Below are positions 24,545-34,415 of a stretch of 64,000 nt of DNA, piece by piece. A model generated the notes under the pieces. The model worked only from the letters and a program-made list of their open reading frames with translations, did not search any database and was not told where the DNA came from. The position numbers were made by a program, and so were the translations under genes. Position 1 is the stretch's first letter; every line of letters starts with the position of its first letter. This stretch comes from an uncultured Eubacteriales bacterium (GTDB lineage: Bacteria > Bacillota > Clostridia > Oscillospirales > Acutalibacteraceae): positions 1 to 64,000 of the forward strand of contig CAKSSR010000005.1 of assembly GCA_934489735.1 (NCBI GenBank). Reading direction: 5' to 3'.

Positions 24545-25813
24545 TTGAATTATAGAGACGTAATTAATAAAATAAATTCATTCTCTAACAGAGGAATTAA
24601 ACCTGGCTTGGAACGGATTGAATATCTTTTATCTAAATTATCAAATCCTCAAGATGAACTTAAAATTATACATATTGCAGGAACAAATGGAAAAGGATCT
24701 GTCTGCTCAATGCTATCGTCTATATTGACGTCGGCTAACTTTAAAGTAGGCCTGTTTAAATCACCTCATATAATAAACTTTAGAGAAAGATTTCAAATAA
24801 ATAACAAAATGATATCAGAAAAAGATATTTGTATGACATTTAATAAGATATGTCCAATAATAATTGAAATGGAAAAGAATAATGTGCTTATAACTCAGTT
24901 CGAATTAATAACAGCTATGGCTGTGCTCTGGTTCAAAGAACAAAAATGTGATATAGTTATATTGGAAACAGGCCTCGGAGGACGACTGGACTCCACTAAT
25001 GTAATAAAAAATACCTTGATATCTGCAATAACTTCTATATCTATGGATCATATGAATATACTTGGGAATACCCTCCCTGAAATAGCAAAAGAAAAAGTAG
25101 GCATAATTAAAGAAAACTCTTACGTCGTGACGACAAATAATCAGAAAAGTCAAGTCCTGGATATCATAAAGCAAGCATCAATTGAGAAAAATTCAAAATT
25201 AATTGTCGTAGATATAAGTAACTTTAAGAAAATTAAATCCGATTTGAATGGAAGCTTAATCTCATATAAAGGAAATGTCTACCATCTAACATTGCTTGGT
25301 AACCATCAAATAGAAAACTTCTCAATAGTTGTCGGGATAATAGAAGTTATGAATAAATTGGGATTTTCAATAAATGAGGAAAATATAAGCAGTGGACTGC
25401 AAAATATCTTCCATCCGGCTAGACTCGAGATATTAAACCATAACCCTTTGATAATATTGGACGGCGCTCATAACGTCGATGGAGCTCTATCAGTTGCTGA
25501 ATTTATAAGAGAGAACTTGAATAATAAGAAAATTATAGCTATAATCGGAATGCTGAAAGACAAAGATTATAAATCATGTATTAAAATATTAGCACCTCTA
25601 TTCAAAATGATTATATTTACTAAGATTAAAAATAATCCTCGAGCCCTCGAACCTGTAATCTTAAAGAATGAATGTCTAAACCTTTGCAATGATTTGATTA
25701 TTAAAGAAAATTCTAAGGAAGCCCTTCAATTTTCTAAAGAAAAGGCTAATATCAATGACGTTATATTTATATGCGGATCATTGTATTTGTCAGAAGAAAT
25801 ATACGGTGGTTGA
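24545..25813 (+). CDS. folC: Folylpolyglutamate synthase / dihydrofolate synthase
   Basis: FolC adds glutamate to folates and in many bacteria also to dihydropteroate. The 422-residue protein has IHIAGTNGKGSVCSML (P-loop), GLFKSPHIINFRERFQIN, LETGLGGRLDSTNV, ITSISMDHMNILGNT, FHPARLEIL and ILDGAHNVDGA. The start is TTG 24545, with AAAGGAAAG 7 bases before it; no ATG lies in a better place. It sits between valS and comF, a common clostridial arrangement. Confidence 0.94.
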   Translation: MNYRDVINKINSFSNRGIKPGLERIEYLLSKLSNPQDELKIIHIAGTNGKGSVCSMLSSILTSANFKVGLFKSPHIINFRERFQINNKMISEKDICMTFNKICPIIIEMEKNNVLITQFELITAMAVLWFKEQKCDIVILETGLGGRLDSTNVIKNTLISAITSISMDHMNILGNTLPEIAKEKVGIIKENSYVVTTNNQKSQVLDIIKQASIEKNSKLIVVDISNFKKIKSDLNGSLISYKGNVYHLTLLGNHQIENFSIVVGIIEVMNKLGFSINEENISSGLQNIFHPARLEILNHNPLIILDGAHNVDGALSVAEFIRENLNNKKIIAIIGMLKDKDYKSCIKILAPLFKMIIFTKIKNNPRALEPVILKNECLNLCNDLIIKENSKEALQFSKEKANINDVIFICGSLYLSEEIYGG

Positions 25814-25820
25814 TGCAAAA

Positions 25821-26477
25821 GTGAAATTTCTTGAAATCTTAAATAAAATTTTATACTTGCTATATCCAGATAAATGCATCTGCTGCGATAAAATAATACA
25901 ACCTGGTGAACCTTGTTGTATCGACTGCTACGAAAAGATAGATGACAAAGGACGTATTAAAATCATTGATATCAGTGAGGATACTCAGGTGCAATGCATA
26001 GCATTTACAGAATATAGCGATGCGTTTAGAGAGGCTATATTAAAGTTTAAATTCGGCGGACGTAGATATTATTACAAGTATTTTGCTTTGTTATTGAATT
26101 ATATAATAAATACTTTCCCTGAATTAGAACATTTTGATTATATAACATTCATACCAACAAAGAACTCTAAACGTAAATATAATCAAACTGAATTGCTCGC
26201 TAAGGGACTTTCAAAAAATACTAAAATCCCCTGCTTGCCCTTGCTAAGGAAAATCAAAGATACCCTTTGTCAACATGACTTGAATGCATATGACAGAGCT
26301 TTTAACGTCCTTGGCGCTTATCAAATAAATGATGACTACGCTGCAGAAGTATGTGGCAGTAAGATAATTTTATGTGACGATGTCATGACTACAGGTAATA
26401 CTTTAAGAGAATGCTCTAAAACTTTGCTAGAGGGTGGCGCTAAAAGAGTCGTTTGCCTAACTCTATCCTGGGCTTAA
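25821..26477 (+). CDS. comF: ComF-family phosphoribosyltransferase-like protein
   Basis: ComF is needed for DNA uptake in naturally competent bacteria. Residues CICC and CCIDC form an N-terminal zinc finger, and IILCDDVMTTGNTLRECS is the phosphoribosyltransferase motif; YITFIPTKNSKRKYNQTELLAKGL and CQHDLNAYDRAFNV are also family segments. GTG 25821, 7 bases after the folC stop and preceded by GGTGG, gives about 218 residues, the usual length. An ATG at 25755 lies inside folC and would add a non-homologous extension. Other competence genes are not in the window, so active competence cannot be inferred. Confidence 0.88.
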   Translation: MKFLEILNKILYLLYPDKCICCDKIIQPGEPCCIDCYEKIDDKGRIKIIDISEDTQVQCIAFTEYSDAFREAILKFKFGGRRYYYKYFALLLNYIINTFPELEHFDYITFIPTKNSKRKYNQTELLAKGLSKNTKIPCLPLLRKIKDTLCQHDLNAYDRAFNVLGAYQINDDYAAEVCGSKIILCDDVMTTGNTLRECSKTLLEGGAKRVVCLTLSWA

Positions 26478-26483
26478 ATAAAG

Positions 26484-26524
26484 CAATAGTAGATACTACG
26501 ATTGATGTCTACTATTGTTTTTTT
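26484..26524 (+). terminator. Strong terminator after comF
   Basis: CAATAGTAGA pairs perfectly with TCTACTATTG around 14 bases, followed by seven T. Confidence 0.9.
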
Positions 26525-26570
26525 ATTTTATTTACAATTGTCTAAAAAATTCTATCAAGTCCTCAAAGCC

Positions 26571-26600
26571 AAAGCCAAGATCACATATAGTAATCTCAGC
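26571..26600 (-). terminator. 3' hairpin shared with the gene at 31839 (copy 1)
   Basis: Minus strand: GCTGAGATTAC pairs with GTGATCTTGGC around TATAT, 17 bases after the stop of the gene at 26617. A nearly identical hairpin follows the gene at 31839. The U-tract is poor (TTTGGCTTTG), so it may be a processing or stability element rather than a terminator. Confidence 0.6.
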
Positions 26601-26616
26601 CTTGATCTTAAGTATT

Positions 26617-29600
26617 TCATTCAGTTTTACGTCTTTTAGCACTCGGTTCTTCTAAACCAGGTTCGTCATTTGCTACTTTATCTTCTTGTTCCTCTATTGA
26701 TTCGTCAGGCTTATGTTTACCTTCTATTGATTTCTCTTCTGTATCCATCGCTAGTTCACTTTCACTGTCTTTAACTATTTTTACTCCATTTTTCCCTTTT
26801 AAAAATTCTTCTAATTCTTCTCCCGTATTATCTGATGAAATTAAGTTAGCAACATTTTTTATTTCTTCCTTACCCATTTCCTTAATACATTGATAATTTA
26901 ATATGATTTTTGTGTTATGGTTACCTGATGAAAACGTTTTAGAAAATGCTTCTTGTTCTAAAAATGCTTCTTGTTCTAAAAATGCTTCTTTTTCCTCTGT
27001 TTCAAGCTTTGATAATTGTTCAAATATTCTTTTGTTAACTTCTAAAGCTTTTCCAACTCTTTCAACCTTATCTAACATTATTTTTATCTTTTTTATTTCA
27101 GTAGGATAACTTTTACATATTACATAATCGGTATCATTTTTCTTTACAATGAATTCGGCAGTTTCTATGCTTCCACAAGTCAAATAATACTTATATATGT
27201 TATATTTTGTAAATAATTCCTCAAGTGCTGGCCTACTTATAGAGCTAAAATCATTCGTATTAAGTGACAAATTATTTATTTTTAATACCTTTTGGGCAAA
27301 ATCCCACCCAGGTATTGAATTCTCAATATTTTCTTTAAAATTAGCCTCTTCGATAAATTGCCTTTCTCCCATACTTTTCTTGCCGACCAATTCATCATAT
27401 ATATCGATAATTTCCCCAAATTTATGTAGTGCCTCGTCATTTTTCCCCTCTTCTAATAATGTTTTAGATTCTTCACAAATCGTTTCAATATCTTTAAACA
27501 ATATATAAAATACACCTTCTTGACCCACATTTCTTAATGTTGTTAAATTTTTATCTCCTGGCTTTACTTCTCCAATTTTATAATAATAATAACCTTTTAC
27601 ATCTTTTCCTTCTTTATTTTTTCCATCTGTTAAACCACCTGCATGTTTCTCTACTTCAGGCAATTTTTCATCGAAAGATTTCCAAGTCCCCCCCCAATCT
27701 GTAAAAATCAAATCTTTGATAGAAAATTCTTTTCCATTATACGTAAGTTTTTTATTCAAAAAATCTTTATATGTTTTATATGTTACCCCTTTGTAATACA
27801 ACTCAAGGACACTTTTACTTATCATTTTAACACATAAACCCGTCTGCATATTCTGCATATTGTTTTTATAATTAGCAACGACAGATGCTTTCGCATAAAT
27901 TGATTGAATATTTTCTTGAGATAAATCTTTTTCAATAAGCACAAACTTCTTCCCTCGTTCATCAAGTTGAAATATGTCGAATTTTTCAGCACTGTTATGA
28001 TCAATCCAGGACATATTGTATTGAAAAAAGGATTCCCCCGGATTATTATGCCAAAGCAAATATTCAACGCTATCTAGTGAATCATATGTTATATTATTTT
28101 CTTTACAAAAATCATTTATATATGAAACTTCTTTATATTCTTTTCTTCCTATTTGACTAAAGCTACGCTCAAATTTATTTATTTTTATAGTTTCTTGCAT
28201 ATCACATCCCCTTTTTATCGCCTCCCTCAAATTTTCATTCATAATTTCATCTTTAAAATAAGAACTCATCGTCAATTCGTCAGGTGTCACTATATCATTC
28301 TTATCAAATTTAGCTTTTGCTTCTAGATATTGCGAGATAATGCTATAGATGCTTTTAGCTACTGCTATTGCACCTCCATTATCACTATCATTTAGCAAAT
28401 TCTCAGCTTTGATGCATAAATTATTTAAATTCGGAAGTAAAATACACACATCAATAGGAGCAGTTCCTTTTTCATCTCCTATATATATTTCACGCCTTTT
28501 CTTAAATTTCTTAGCAATTGACTCGCCATCGCCTTCACTTATTCCCCCAATTCTTCTAACCAAAACTCGCTTCTCTAAATGTCTCATAAACTTATTAGCA
28601 GCCTTAGCCTCTTCAGAATCTGGTTTCCCACCAACTTGTTCAGATCTTTTTTCTAAAATAATAAGCTTTTCAAGCTGTTCATCTGTCCAGTTTTTTAAAT
28701 CTCCATACTTAACAGAATTCCCATTGATATGAAATCCATAATCCTTCAAAAACTTTGATTCTTCCACAGGAGGATCCCTAAACATGTCTTGCAGCTTCTT
28801 TCTATAAGAATTCCATTTAGGTATTTTTATTGGTTTTTCATCATCACTCTTTAAATACTTGTCAATTTTTCTTACCATCTTTCTAATTTCTTTAATTTTT
28901 CTCGAATCCACATTACCATATTCTCGTCTACATATTATGAATTGATTACCACTTTTTCTTATAAGAGTATTACCTTCATCTATGTTATTGCAAGCTAAAT
29001 AATATTTATAATTCAAAATAGCATTTCCATCATTCTCATCAACTCTTTTTTCATAAAAACCTTGCGGCGCATGTCCTATATACTGTATATCTTTTACTGC
29101 TTCTTCTAAAAATTCACGTTTGAAATAGATAGTTTCCTCAAAATTAAATAAGCCATACAGATATTCTTGAACATTCTCATATACGGCATACTCACTCTTA
29201 TCTCTATCATGCTTGTCACAATAATAATAATCTGAATCCACAAATGCTATTTTTCTTAATCTTGATTTGCCTTCGTTATCTTCGTCATACATTTCAGCTC
29301 TATAATATTTTTTTGCAGCTGCTTTTCCGTCAGCCCATGTCAATGCTTCGCCCTTGTCATTAAAAAATATACATTCAACATATTCATTAGCTACCTTATT
29401 TCCTCCATTCCAAAAGCGAAATGCGCTTTTATAATCTTCCTCTGTGCTGCTACATATTGTCCTAAAATCATAATGAAATTTTTTTATTTTTACGCGTTCT
29501 TCTATTCCACGACCCGTTACATTAACTGCTCCTTCAAGTTTATCATCTTTAACTTGTTTTTTAAAATTTTCAGTCCGCAAACCATAATATTCAACAATAA

Positions 29601-30303
29601 TTTCTCTAATTTCAAGAGCTTTTTTAACTGCTTCATCTAATTTTTTATCATCTAATAATTCTTCAGCCTCTGCGCACAAAATATCTAAATCCGGAAGCAC
29701 AACGTAATATTTTTCACGAGGCCACGATTTTAAAACTTTTACCTTATCATAATTACCGTCTTCACCTGCATTTTTAATTCTGTAAACCCAAATAGTTTCT
29801 TTCTTCCTTTCGATAGAACCTTCTTCGGTATCTTTTGCCCATTCATTACCACTATAGCGTAGCCTAATACGATTCTTTTCCTTGTCATCTACACTAAGTC
29901 TTTGGGAATTACTTAAAGATGAATATATTTCTTTACATTGACCAGTAGTTGTAACGTTGACTGTCAAATCTTTTATCCCGTCAAATATCTTACTTCCTGT
30001 TTCTTTAATATTTGGTATATTAATTGTTTTCAAGTTTATACAAAAAGCAAATGCCTTTTCTCCTATTTTAGTCACATTATTAGCTATTACCTGTTGGATA
30101 TAGACATCCTGGGCAAATCCATAATCTTTAATTTCATCCCCATAGAAAGTCAAAACACCATTTTCTAATTTAAATTCCTCAGCAATTTTATTTGTTTCTA
30201 CAGCCATTCCTCCATCATTTGTTCCTTCTACTTCCATTTTTTTATCCTTTTCTTCCAACCTTTCGGCTATTTCCCCTAAACATTCCATACCCTTTTCTAA
30301 CAT
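26617..30303 (-). CDS. Large cytosolic protein with BspA-like leucine-rich repeat and three long internal repeats
   Basis: About 1228 residues, no signal peptide, unknown function. The N-terminal 150 residues carry a short BspA-type (LRR_5) leucine-rich stretch: ITNNVTKIGEKAF-like text (VTKIGEKAFAFCINLKTINIP). Then three diverged copies of a module of roughly 300 residues follow. Each begins with a pattern like LPDLDILCAEAEELLDDKKL followed by a helical EAxxKxxEI segment, and includes a VKIKKFHYDF-like strand. An 18-base tandem repeat encodes EAFLEQ copies near residue 1118. The C-terminus is acidic and ends PSAKRRKTE. ATG 30303 follows AAAGGAGAG inside the end of the upstream gene, so the two are coupled. 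Confidence 0.7.
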   Translation of the reverse strand: MLEKGMECLGEIAERLEEKDKKMEVEGTNDGGMAVETNKIAEEFKLENGVLTFYGDEIKDYGFAQDVYIQQVIANNVTKIGEKAFAFCINLKTINIPNIKETGSKIFDGIKDLTVNVTTTGQCKEIYSSLSNSQRLSVDDKEKNRIRLRYSGNEWAKDTEEGSIERKKETIWVYRIKNAGEDGNYDKVKVLKSWPREKYYVVLPDLDILCAEAEELLDDKKLDEAVKKALEIREIIVEYYGLRTENFKKQVKDDKLEGAVNVTGRGIEERVKIKKFHYDFRTICSSTEEDYKSAFRFWNGGNKVANEYVECIFFNDKGEALTWADGKAAAKKYYRAEMYDEDNEGKSRLRKIAFVDSDYYYCDKHDRDKSEYAVYENVQEYLYGLFNFEETIYFKREFLEEAVKDIQYIGHAPQGFYEKRVDENDGNAILNYKYYLACNNIDEGNTLIRKSGNQFIICRREYGNVDSRKIKEIRKMVRKIDKYLKSDDEKPIKIPKWNSYRKKLQDMFRDPPVEESKFLKDYGFHINGNSVKYGDLKNWTDEQLEKLIILEKRSEQVGGKPDSEEAKAANKFMRHLEKRVLVRRIGGISEGDGESIAKKFKKRREIYIGDEKGTAPIDVCILLPNLNNLCIKAENLLNDSDNGGAIAVAKSIYSIISQYLEAKAKFDKNDIVTPDELTMSSYFKDEIMNENLREAIKRGCDMQETIKINKFERSFSQIGRKEYKEVSYINDFCKENNITYDSLDSVEYLLWHNNPGESFFQYNMSWIDHNSAEKFDIFQLDERGKKFVLIEKDLSQENIQSIYAKASVVANYKNNMQNMQTGLCVKMISKSVLELYYKGVTYKTYKDFLNKKLTYNGKEFSIKDLIFTDWGGTWKSFDEKLPEVEKHAGGLTDGKNKEGKDVKGYYYYKIGEVKPGDKNLTTLRNVGQEGVFYILFKDIETICEESKTLLEEGKNDEALHKFGEIIDIYDELVGKKSMGERQFIEEANFKENIENSIPGWDFAQKVLKINNLSLNTNDFSSISRPALEELFTKYNIYKYYLTCGSIETAEFIVKKNDTDYVICKSYPTEIKKIKIMLDKVERVGKALEVNKRIFEQLSKLETEEKEAFLEQEAFLEQEAFSKTFSSGNHNTKIILNYQCIKEMGKEEIKNVANLISSDNTGEELEEFLKGKNGVKIVKDSESELAMDTEEKSIEGKHKPDESIEEQEDKVANDEPGLEEPSAKRRKTE
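26943..26994 (-). repeat. 18-bp in-frame tandem repeat inside the gene at 26617
   Basis: AAAATGCTTCTTGTTCTA occurs at 26943-26960 and 26961-26978 and, partly, at 26979-26994. It encodes repeated EAFLEQ. As 18 is divisible by three, slippage would change length without breaking the frame. Confidence 0.85.
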
Positions 30304-30308
30304 AAATC

Positions 30309-31604
30309 TCACTCTCCTTTATTTGTCATAGCTTTTCTCATATAGCCCACACATGTCTTACACAAATCATATAATTTCTTATCTTCTTTTTTACTTTCCT
30401 TTGCAATTATGCTTACATTTTTGATAATATTTTTTATATCTTGTTGATTTATTTCTTCTACTTTCTTTGTCACTATATCATAAATATATTCTTTTACATC
30501 ATCTACGCCTTTTACTCCTCCGCTGCCAGCGTTGTTTTCATCTAAGAATTTCTTTCTAGCGCCTTCATCTTTTATTTTTTCCTCTACATTGCCTTTAACT
30601 ATTTTCACGTTATACTCTATTCCTGTTTTAATTACTTTATCCCAATGTCCTTTTATATATTCTTTAACTGCATTCTTTACCAAATTCCTATTCTTAGGAT
30701 CTCCTTGCAACAATTCATCATCTTTACCTTTTCTTTCTTTGGATAATAATTTTAAGACTTCTACTATTCCTCCACTTGCACTGACTAATTTAATATCGAC
30801 AAAACATTGTTTCGGCAACTTTATCTCACCATCTGTTTCTATTGCTTTATCTATATCAACATCTGCCTTTATTCTAAACTCTTTTTCAACTAACTGGTCA
30901 ATAACAAAGCTTATCATTCCGTCCTTATCGACTATCTCATCCCATGTCTTATATTTCTTTTCATTAACTTCAGGTTTTCCTTTAGCTTCAACATCCTTCT
31001 TAGCATCAACCTTAGCCTCTGATGTTTTGCTTGCATCTTCTTTCGCAAGGCCTTCTCCTATTACCAAATTATATTCTCTATCATAAACTTCAAAATTTTC
31101 CTTACCTCTTTCTTTAAATGCCTTTATATCTTCATCTTCCCAGCCATCGCCTCTTAGGTACATTGATAAATTTTTAAGTTCTACTAAACTTTCATAAAAG
31201 CCATTACCGAAGCTTTCTTTGTACAACATCAAACTAACCTTTTTTGAATCAAATCCAGACATCATATCTACTTTTTTAAAGTCTTCAAATGCACCTTCTT
31301 CTATTTTAATTCCTTCGTTTGAGTCCTCTGGATCGAAATAAATTTCCAACATCTCTTCATAATTAAATAATTTAAATGCATTCCTTCTTATCAAGTTTAT
31401 CTTGTTGAAATTCATTTTTTTAACTTCTTTTTCTTTAAATACTTTCCCTAGATATTCTCCATTAAATGCATTTTCATCTATAATATCAAATTTTTCATTT
31501 AACGTACATATATCATTTTCTTCAATCTTAAATAAAGGGCTTTCTCCCCCAAAAAAATCACCTTTATAGCTCTCTACTTTTTCCTTTGTCAATTCTTCTC
31601 CCAT
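30309..31604 (-). CDS. Cytosolic protein with BspA-like leucine-rich N-terminus
   Basis: A 431-residue charged protein with no signal peptide or membrane segment. Residues 30-145 hold degenerate LRR_5 units: FDIIDENAFNGEYLGKVF, INLIRRNAFKLFNYEEML, IKIEEGAFEDFKKVDM. A lysine- and alanine-rich linker (near 190-215) leads to a mostly helical C-terminal part (residues 220-431) that I do not recognise. ATG 31604 follows GGGAGGT by 9 bases, behind a strong promoter. The next gene overlaps its end region, so both proteins are probably made together and may form a complex. Confidence 0.7.
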   Translation of the reverse strand: MGEELTKEKVESYKGDFFGGESPLFKIEENDICTLNEKFDIIDENAFNGEYLGKVFKEKEVKKMNFNKINLIRRNAFKLFNYEEMLEIYFDPEDSNEGIKIEEGAFEDFKKVDMMSGFDSKKVSLMLYKESFGNGFYESLVELKNLSMYLRGDGWEDEDIKAFKERGKENFEVYDREYNLVIGEGLAKEDASKTSEAKVDAKKDVEAKGKPEVNEKKYKTWDEIVDKDGMISFVIDQLVEKEFRIKADVDIDKAIETDGEIKLPKQCFVDIKLVSASGGIVEVLKLLSKERKGKDDELLQGDPKNRNLVKNAVKEYIKGHWDKVIKTGIEYNVKIVKGNVEEKIKDEGARKKFLDENNAGSGGVKGVDDVKEYIYDIVTKKVEEINQQDIKNIIKNVSIIAKESKKEDKKLYDLCKTCVGYMRKAMTNKGE

Positions 31605-31693
31605 ATAGCTTCAACCTCCCATTTATTTTTAATTTCTATCAACATAACTTATCTGACCGTTGTAAATAAATATACAATATAAGTTATATGTAT

Positions 31694-31722
31694 ATTATAC
31701 CCTCTTTTTCTTTTTTTGTCAA
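31694..31722 (-). promoter_or_regulatory. Promoter of the LRR gene pair
   Basis: Minus strand: TTGACA (31717-31722), 17-base spacer, TATAAT (31694-31699), about 90 bases before the start at 31604. Confidence 0.85.
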
Positions 31723-31801
31723 TCAAATTTTATGTATTTTTACATTCAGTTTCTTTTGTTTTTAATATTTTCTTAATCATTGCTTTATATTTATATAGAA
31801 C

Positions 31802-31833
31802 AAAGCCAAGATCACGTATAGTAATCTTAGCCA
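31802..31833 (-). terminator. 3' hairpin shared with the gene at 26617 (copy 2)
   Basis: Minus strand: GCTAAGATTAC pairs with GTGATCTTGGC around TATAC, 5-7 bases after the stop of the gene at 31839. It matches copy 1 at 26571-26600 with two differences in the stem that keep pairing. Confidence 0.6.
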
Positions 31834-31838
31834 TTTCT

Positions 31839-34415
31839 TCAATCCAGTTTAATTTTTTTATTTGCTGGTTCCTTTAGCTTATCAGATTTAATCTTTTCGA
31901 TCATTGAATCCAAAATTTCGTGAGTGCGTTTCAAATCCTCTAAGCATTTTATATCAATATTAAATTGTTTCAAAACAGAATGTATATCATCCTCTTCCAA
32001 GCCACGTGAGTAGCAATATGCATATACATACGAGCTTTTAAAATCATTAGACTGCTTAATCATTTCTATATACTTACATTTCATTTCTTCTCTAATTTCA
32101 TCTGATACATTAGATTCTATAGCAACATAGTCAATAGAATAGTCCACTTTACAAGGGTCGTAGCAGTCACCTGCCAGAGATTTATAGTTCTTATCCAATT
32201 GCAGCGCTGTTTCTCTTGACATATTTCTTAAGGCCACCAATTCAGCATAATACAGATCATATCCCATTGCTATCAATTCTTCATATTTTCCTGCATACTC
32301 ATCAATATCTTTCTTATCAATGGTATTATACGAATCAAGTTTAGCATAGCAATAAGAATAATATTTACTTTTTCCTCTTTGTCGCTGCAAGTCATAAACT
32401 GCTGCTTGTTTTCTCAAAGTAGGTTCTGAGATATACTCATTCTTTATCCTTGTCATTGCATAGTAGTCAGCGAACTCAACGCTCTTAGAGATTTCATATT
32501 CTCTTTCAAAGACATACATCCACTCATCCAAAACCCATTTTGGCAATGATTCGTTTTCAATTTTTATTCTAGCATAGTATCTTGCGATAAAATCAGAGCT
32601 ACCCTTCTTCAAACATTTTTCATATTCTTCAGCCATTTTTACACATTTTGCATAAGGCAACTGACTCTCATCCAACAGATCCACAATATATAATGCATAG
32701 GCTCTACTTTTCCCCTTATTTCTTTCTCTTTCATAAGCAAGTGAACGATTAGTATTCAATTCATTGGTCATTCCCTGTACATTTTCATTATTTATATAAT
32801 ATTCTGCAAAGTAATCACTTACGCCTGTATTTTTCAATTTATTCCATCTTTCTTTTGCTATCTCAGGTAAAGCCTGCTGACAAAACTCATTAATTTTCTC
32901 TTTTTTGTGGCCATAATAAATAAATTGTCCAATATCCTTATAACTTTTCTTTTCATATTCCAATGCTTTGCCATGAGCCTCATCAAAATTATTAACTTCA
33001 GCATCATATGCATCAGCATATGCTTCCGCATAGTAATGACTTTGTCCTTCTTGCCTTTTCTGATCATAGATATTCATCTTACAGGCAACGTCACTATAAT
33101 CAAATTTATCATATATCTTTATATAATACAAAGCATTTCCATGGTCATAGCCAAGTCCTCTTCTTTTTTCATACAGTTCTGCCTGTTTTTTTATACTTGA
33201 TTCTTGGACAATTTCATCATCCATCTCCAATTGATTTGAGATTTCTATATCAATATAATCGAAGAGTCCATTCATAGTATAATTATAATTAAACTTATCT
33301 AAAACTTTTTCAATAGACCTTGTTACAATCAAATAAGCATAGTGATCTGCATAATAATGGCTCTTACCCTTCTTTATTTGAGACTCATATATATTTGTTT
33401 GCATCGATGCCAATCTACTTGTTACATTATGATTCACGATCAAATTTGTACAATAGTATGCTCTAAGGTGGCTTTCTCCTTCATTTCTTTTTATTTCGTA
33501 CATTGAGGCAAACTTTTCTGCATCATTCACGTCAAAATTTTCATTCATTATGGTTCTAGAGAATGCATATGCATAATAAATACTCTTCCTTTTCCTTCTA
33601 AAAAACTCATATATCTTTATTTGTCTCTTAGGGACATCATTAACCTCATCAGCGACAAGTAAAAAGTCATAACAATCTCTTACTTTTTTCTCTGCCAAGC
33701 TCTCATTCATTTCAGCATATCTTCTTGCTTCCTTTTCATTTAGTCCCCTTTCGATAATCAAAGTCGAATAGCAGTCAGCGTAACTGTAACTTTTGCCTTC
33801 ATTTCTTTCCCCTTCATATATCTTGGACCATTTATGTGCTACACTTGGCATTACCTTTCGGTCAACAATCAATTCCACATAGTAGTTAGAATAATAATAA
33901 CTAAATAACTTATTCCTTTTCTCTTCATATATTCTTGCACATACTTTTGCACTACTTTCACTCATATTCTTAACTAAAGTTGCCCAACTATAATAATCTG
34001 CATAGTAATGGCTATTATTATATATTCTTTCTCTTTCATATGCTTTTGAAATTTCTTCAAGTTTTTCAATCGGGAACAAATGCATCGTCAATAATTGAGC
34101 ATAACGAAGAGAGTAGAAGTGACTTTTGCCTGTGCCCACTGTTTCTTTGTATACCTTTGCGAACTGTTCAGTTAAATAATTCAATTCTTTTTCACTTTTA
34201 TTTGGGAAATCCTCTTTATAAATTGCATAAAACGTTGCATAAATGCAATCTCCCCTTTTAGCCAGGCATTCATTATAAATTTTTTTATAACCTGCTGAGA
34301 ACTTATCTTCGCACATCATGCCAACTGCGTTCTGATTTACATCTGTTGCAAAGATTCCGGTTACAATTGTACACATTCCTATTGCTAATCCTAATATTTT
34401 ACTATACTTTCTCAT
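31839..34415 (-). CDS. Secreted 37-residue-repeat protein R1 with NLS-like C-terminus
   Basis: About 858 residues. ATG 34415 follows AGGTGAAG. The N-terminus is a signal peptide (ILGLAIGMCTIVTGIFA, cleavage expected before TDV). The rest consists of about 19 degenerate units of the island's 37-residue helical repeat, for example GKSHYYADHYAYLIV, GKSYSYADCYSTLI and SVEFADYYAMTR. These units are more diverged than in the neighbours. The last residues are PANKKIKLD, strikingly like the nuclear localisation signal of c-Myc (PAAKRVKLD). No cell-wall anchor motif is seen. No clear promoter lies directly before it, so read-through from tRNA-Arg is possible. Confidence 0.8.
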   Translation of the reverse strand: MRKYSKILGLAIGMCTIVTGIFATDVNQNAVGMMCEDKFSAGYKKIYNECLAKRGDCIYATFYAIYKEDFPNKSEKELNYLTEQFAKVYKETVGTGKSHFYSLRYAQLLTMHLFPIEKLEEISKAYERERIYNNSHYYADYYSWATLVKNMSESSAKVCARIYEEKRNKLFSYYYSNYYVELIVDRKVMPSVAHKWSKIYEGERNEGKSYSYADCYSTLIIERGLNEKEARRYAEMNESLAEKKVRDCYDFLLVADEVNDVPKRQIKIYEFFRRKRKSIYYAYAFSRTIMNENFDVNDAEKFASMYEIKRNEGESHLRAYYCTNLIVNHNVTSRLASMQTNIYESQIKKGKSHYYADHYAYLIVTRSIEKVLDKFNYNYTMNGLFDYIDIEISNQLEMDDEIVQESSIKKQAELYEKRRGLGYDHGNALYYIKIYDKFDYSDVACKMNIYDQKRQEGQSHYYAEAYADAYDAEVNNFDEAHGKALEYEKKSYKDIGQFIYYGHKKEKINEFCQQALPEIAKERWNKLKNTGVSDYFAEYYINNENVQGMTNELNTNRSLAYERERNKGKSRAYALYIVDLLDESQLPYAKCVKMAEEYEKCLKKGSSDFIARYYARIKIENESLPKWVLDEWMYVFEREYEISKSVEFADYYAMTRIKNEYISEPTLRKQAAVYDLQRQRGKSKYYSYCYAKLDSYNTIDKKDIDEYAGKYEELIAMGYDLYYAELVALRNMSRETALQLDKNYKSLAGDCYDPCKVDYSIDYVAIESNVSDEIREEMKCKYIEMIKQSNDFKSSYVYAYCYSRGLEEDDIHSVLKQFNIDIKCLEDLKRTHEILDSMIEKIKSDKLKEPANKKIKLD

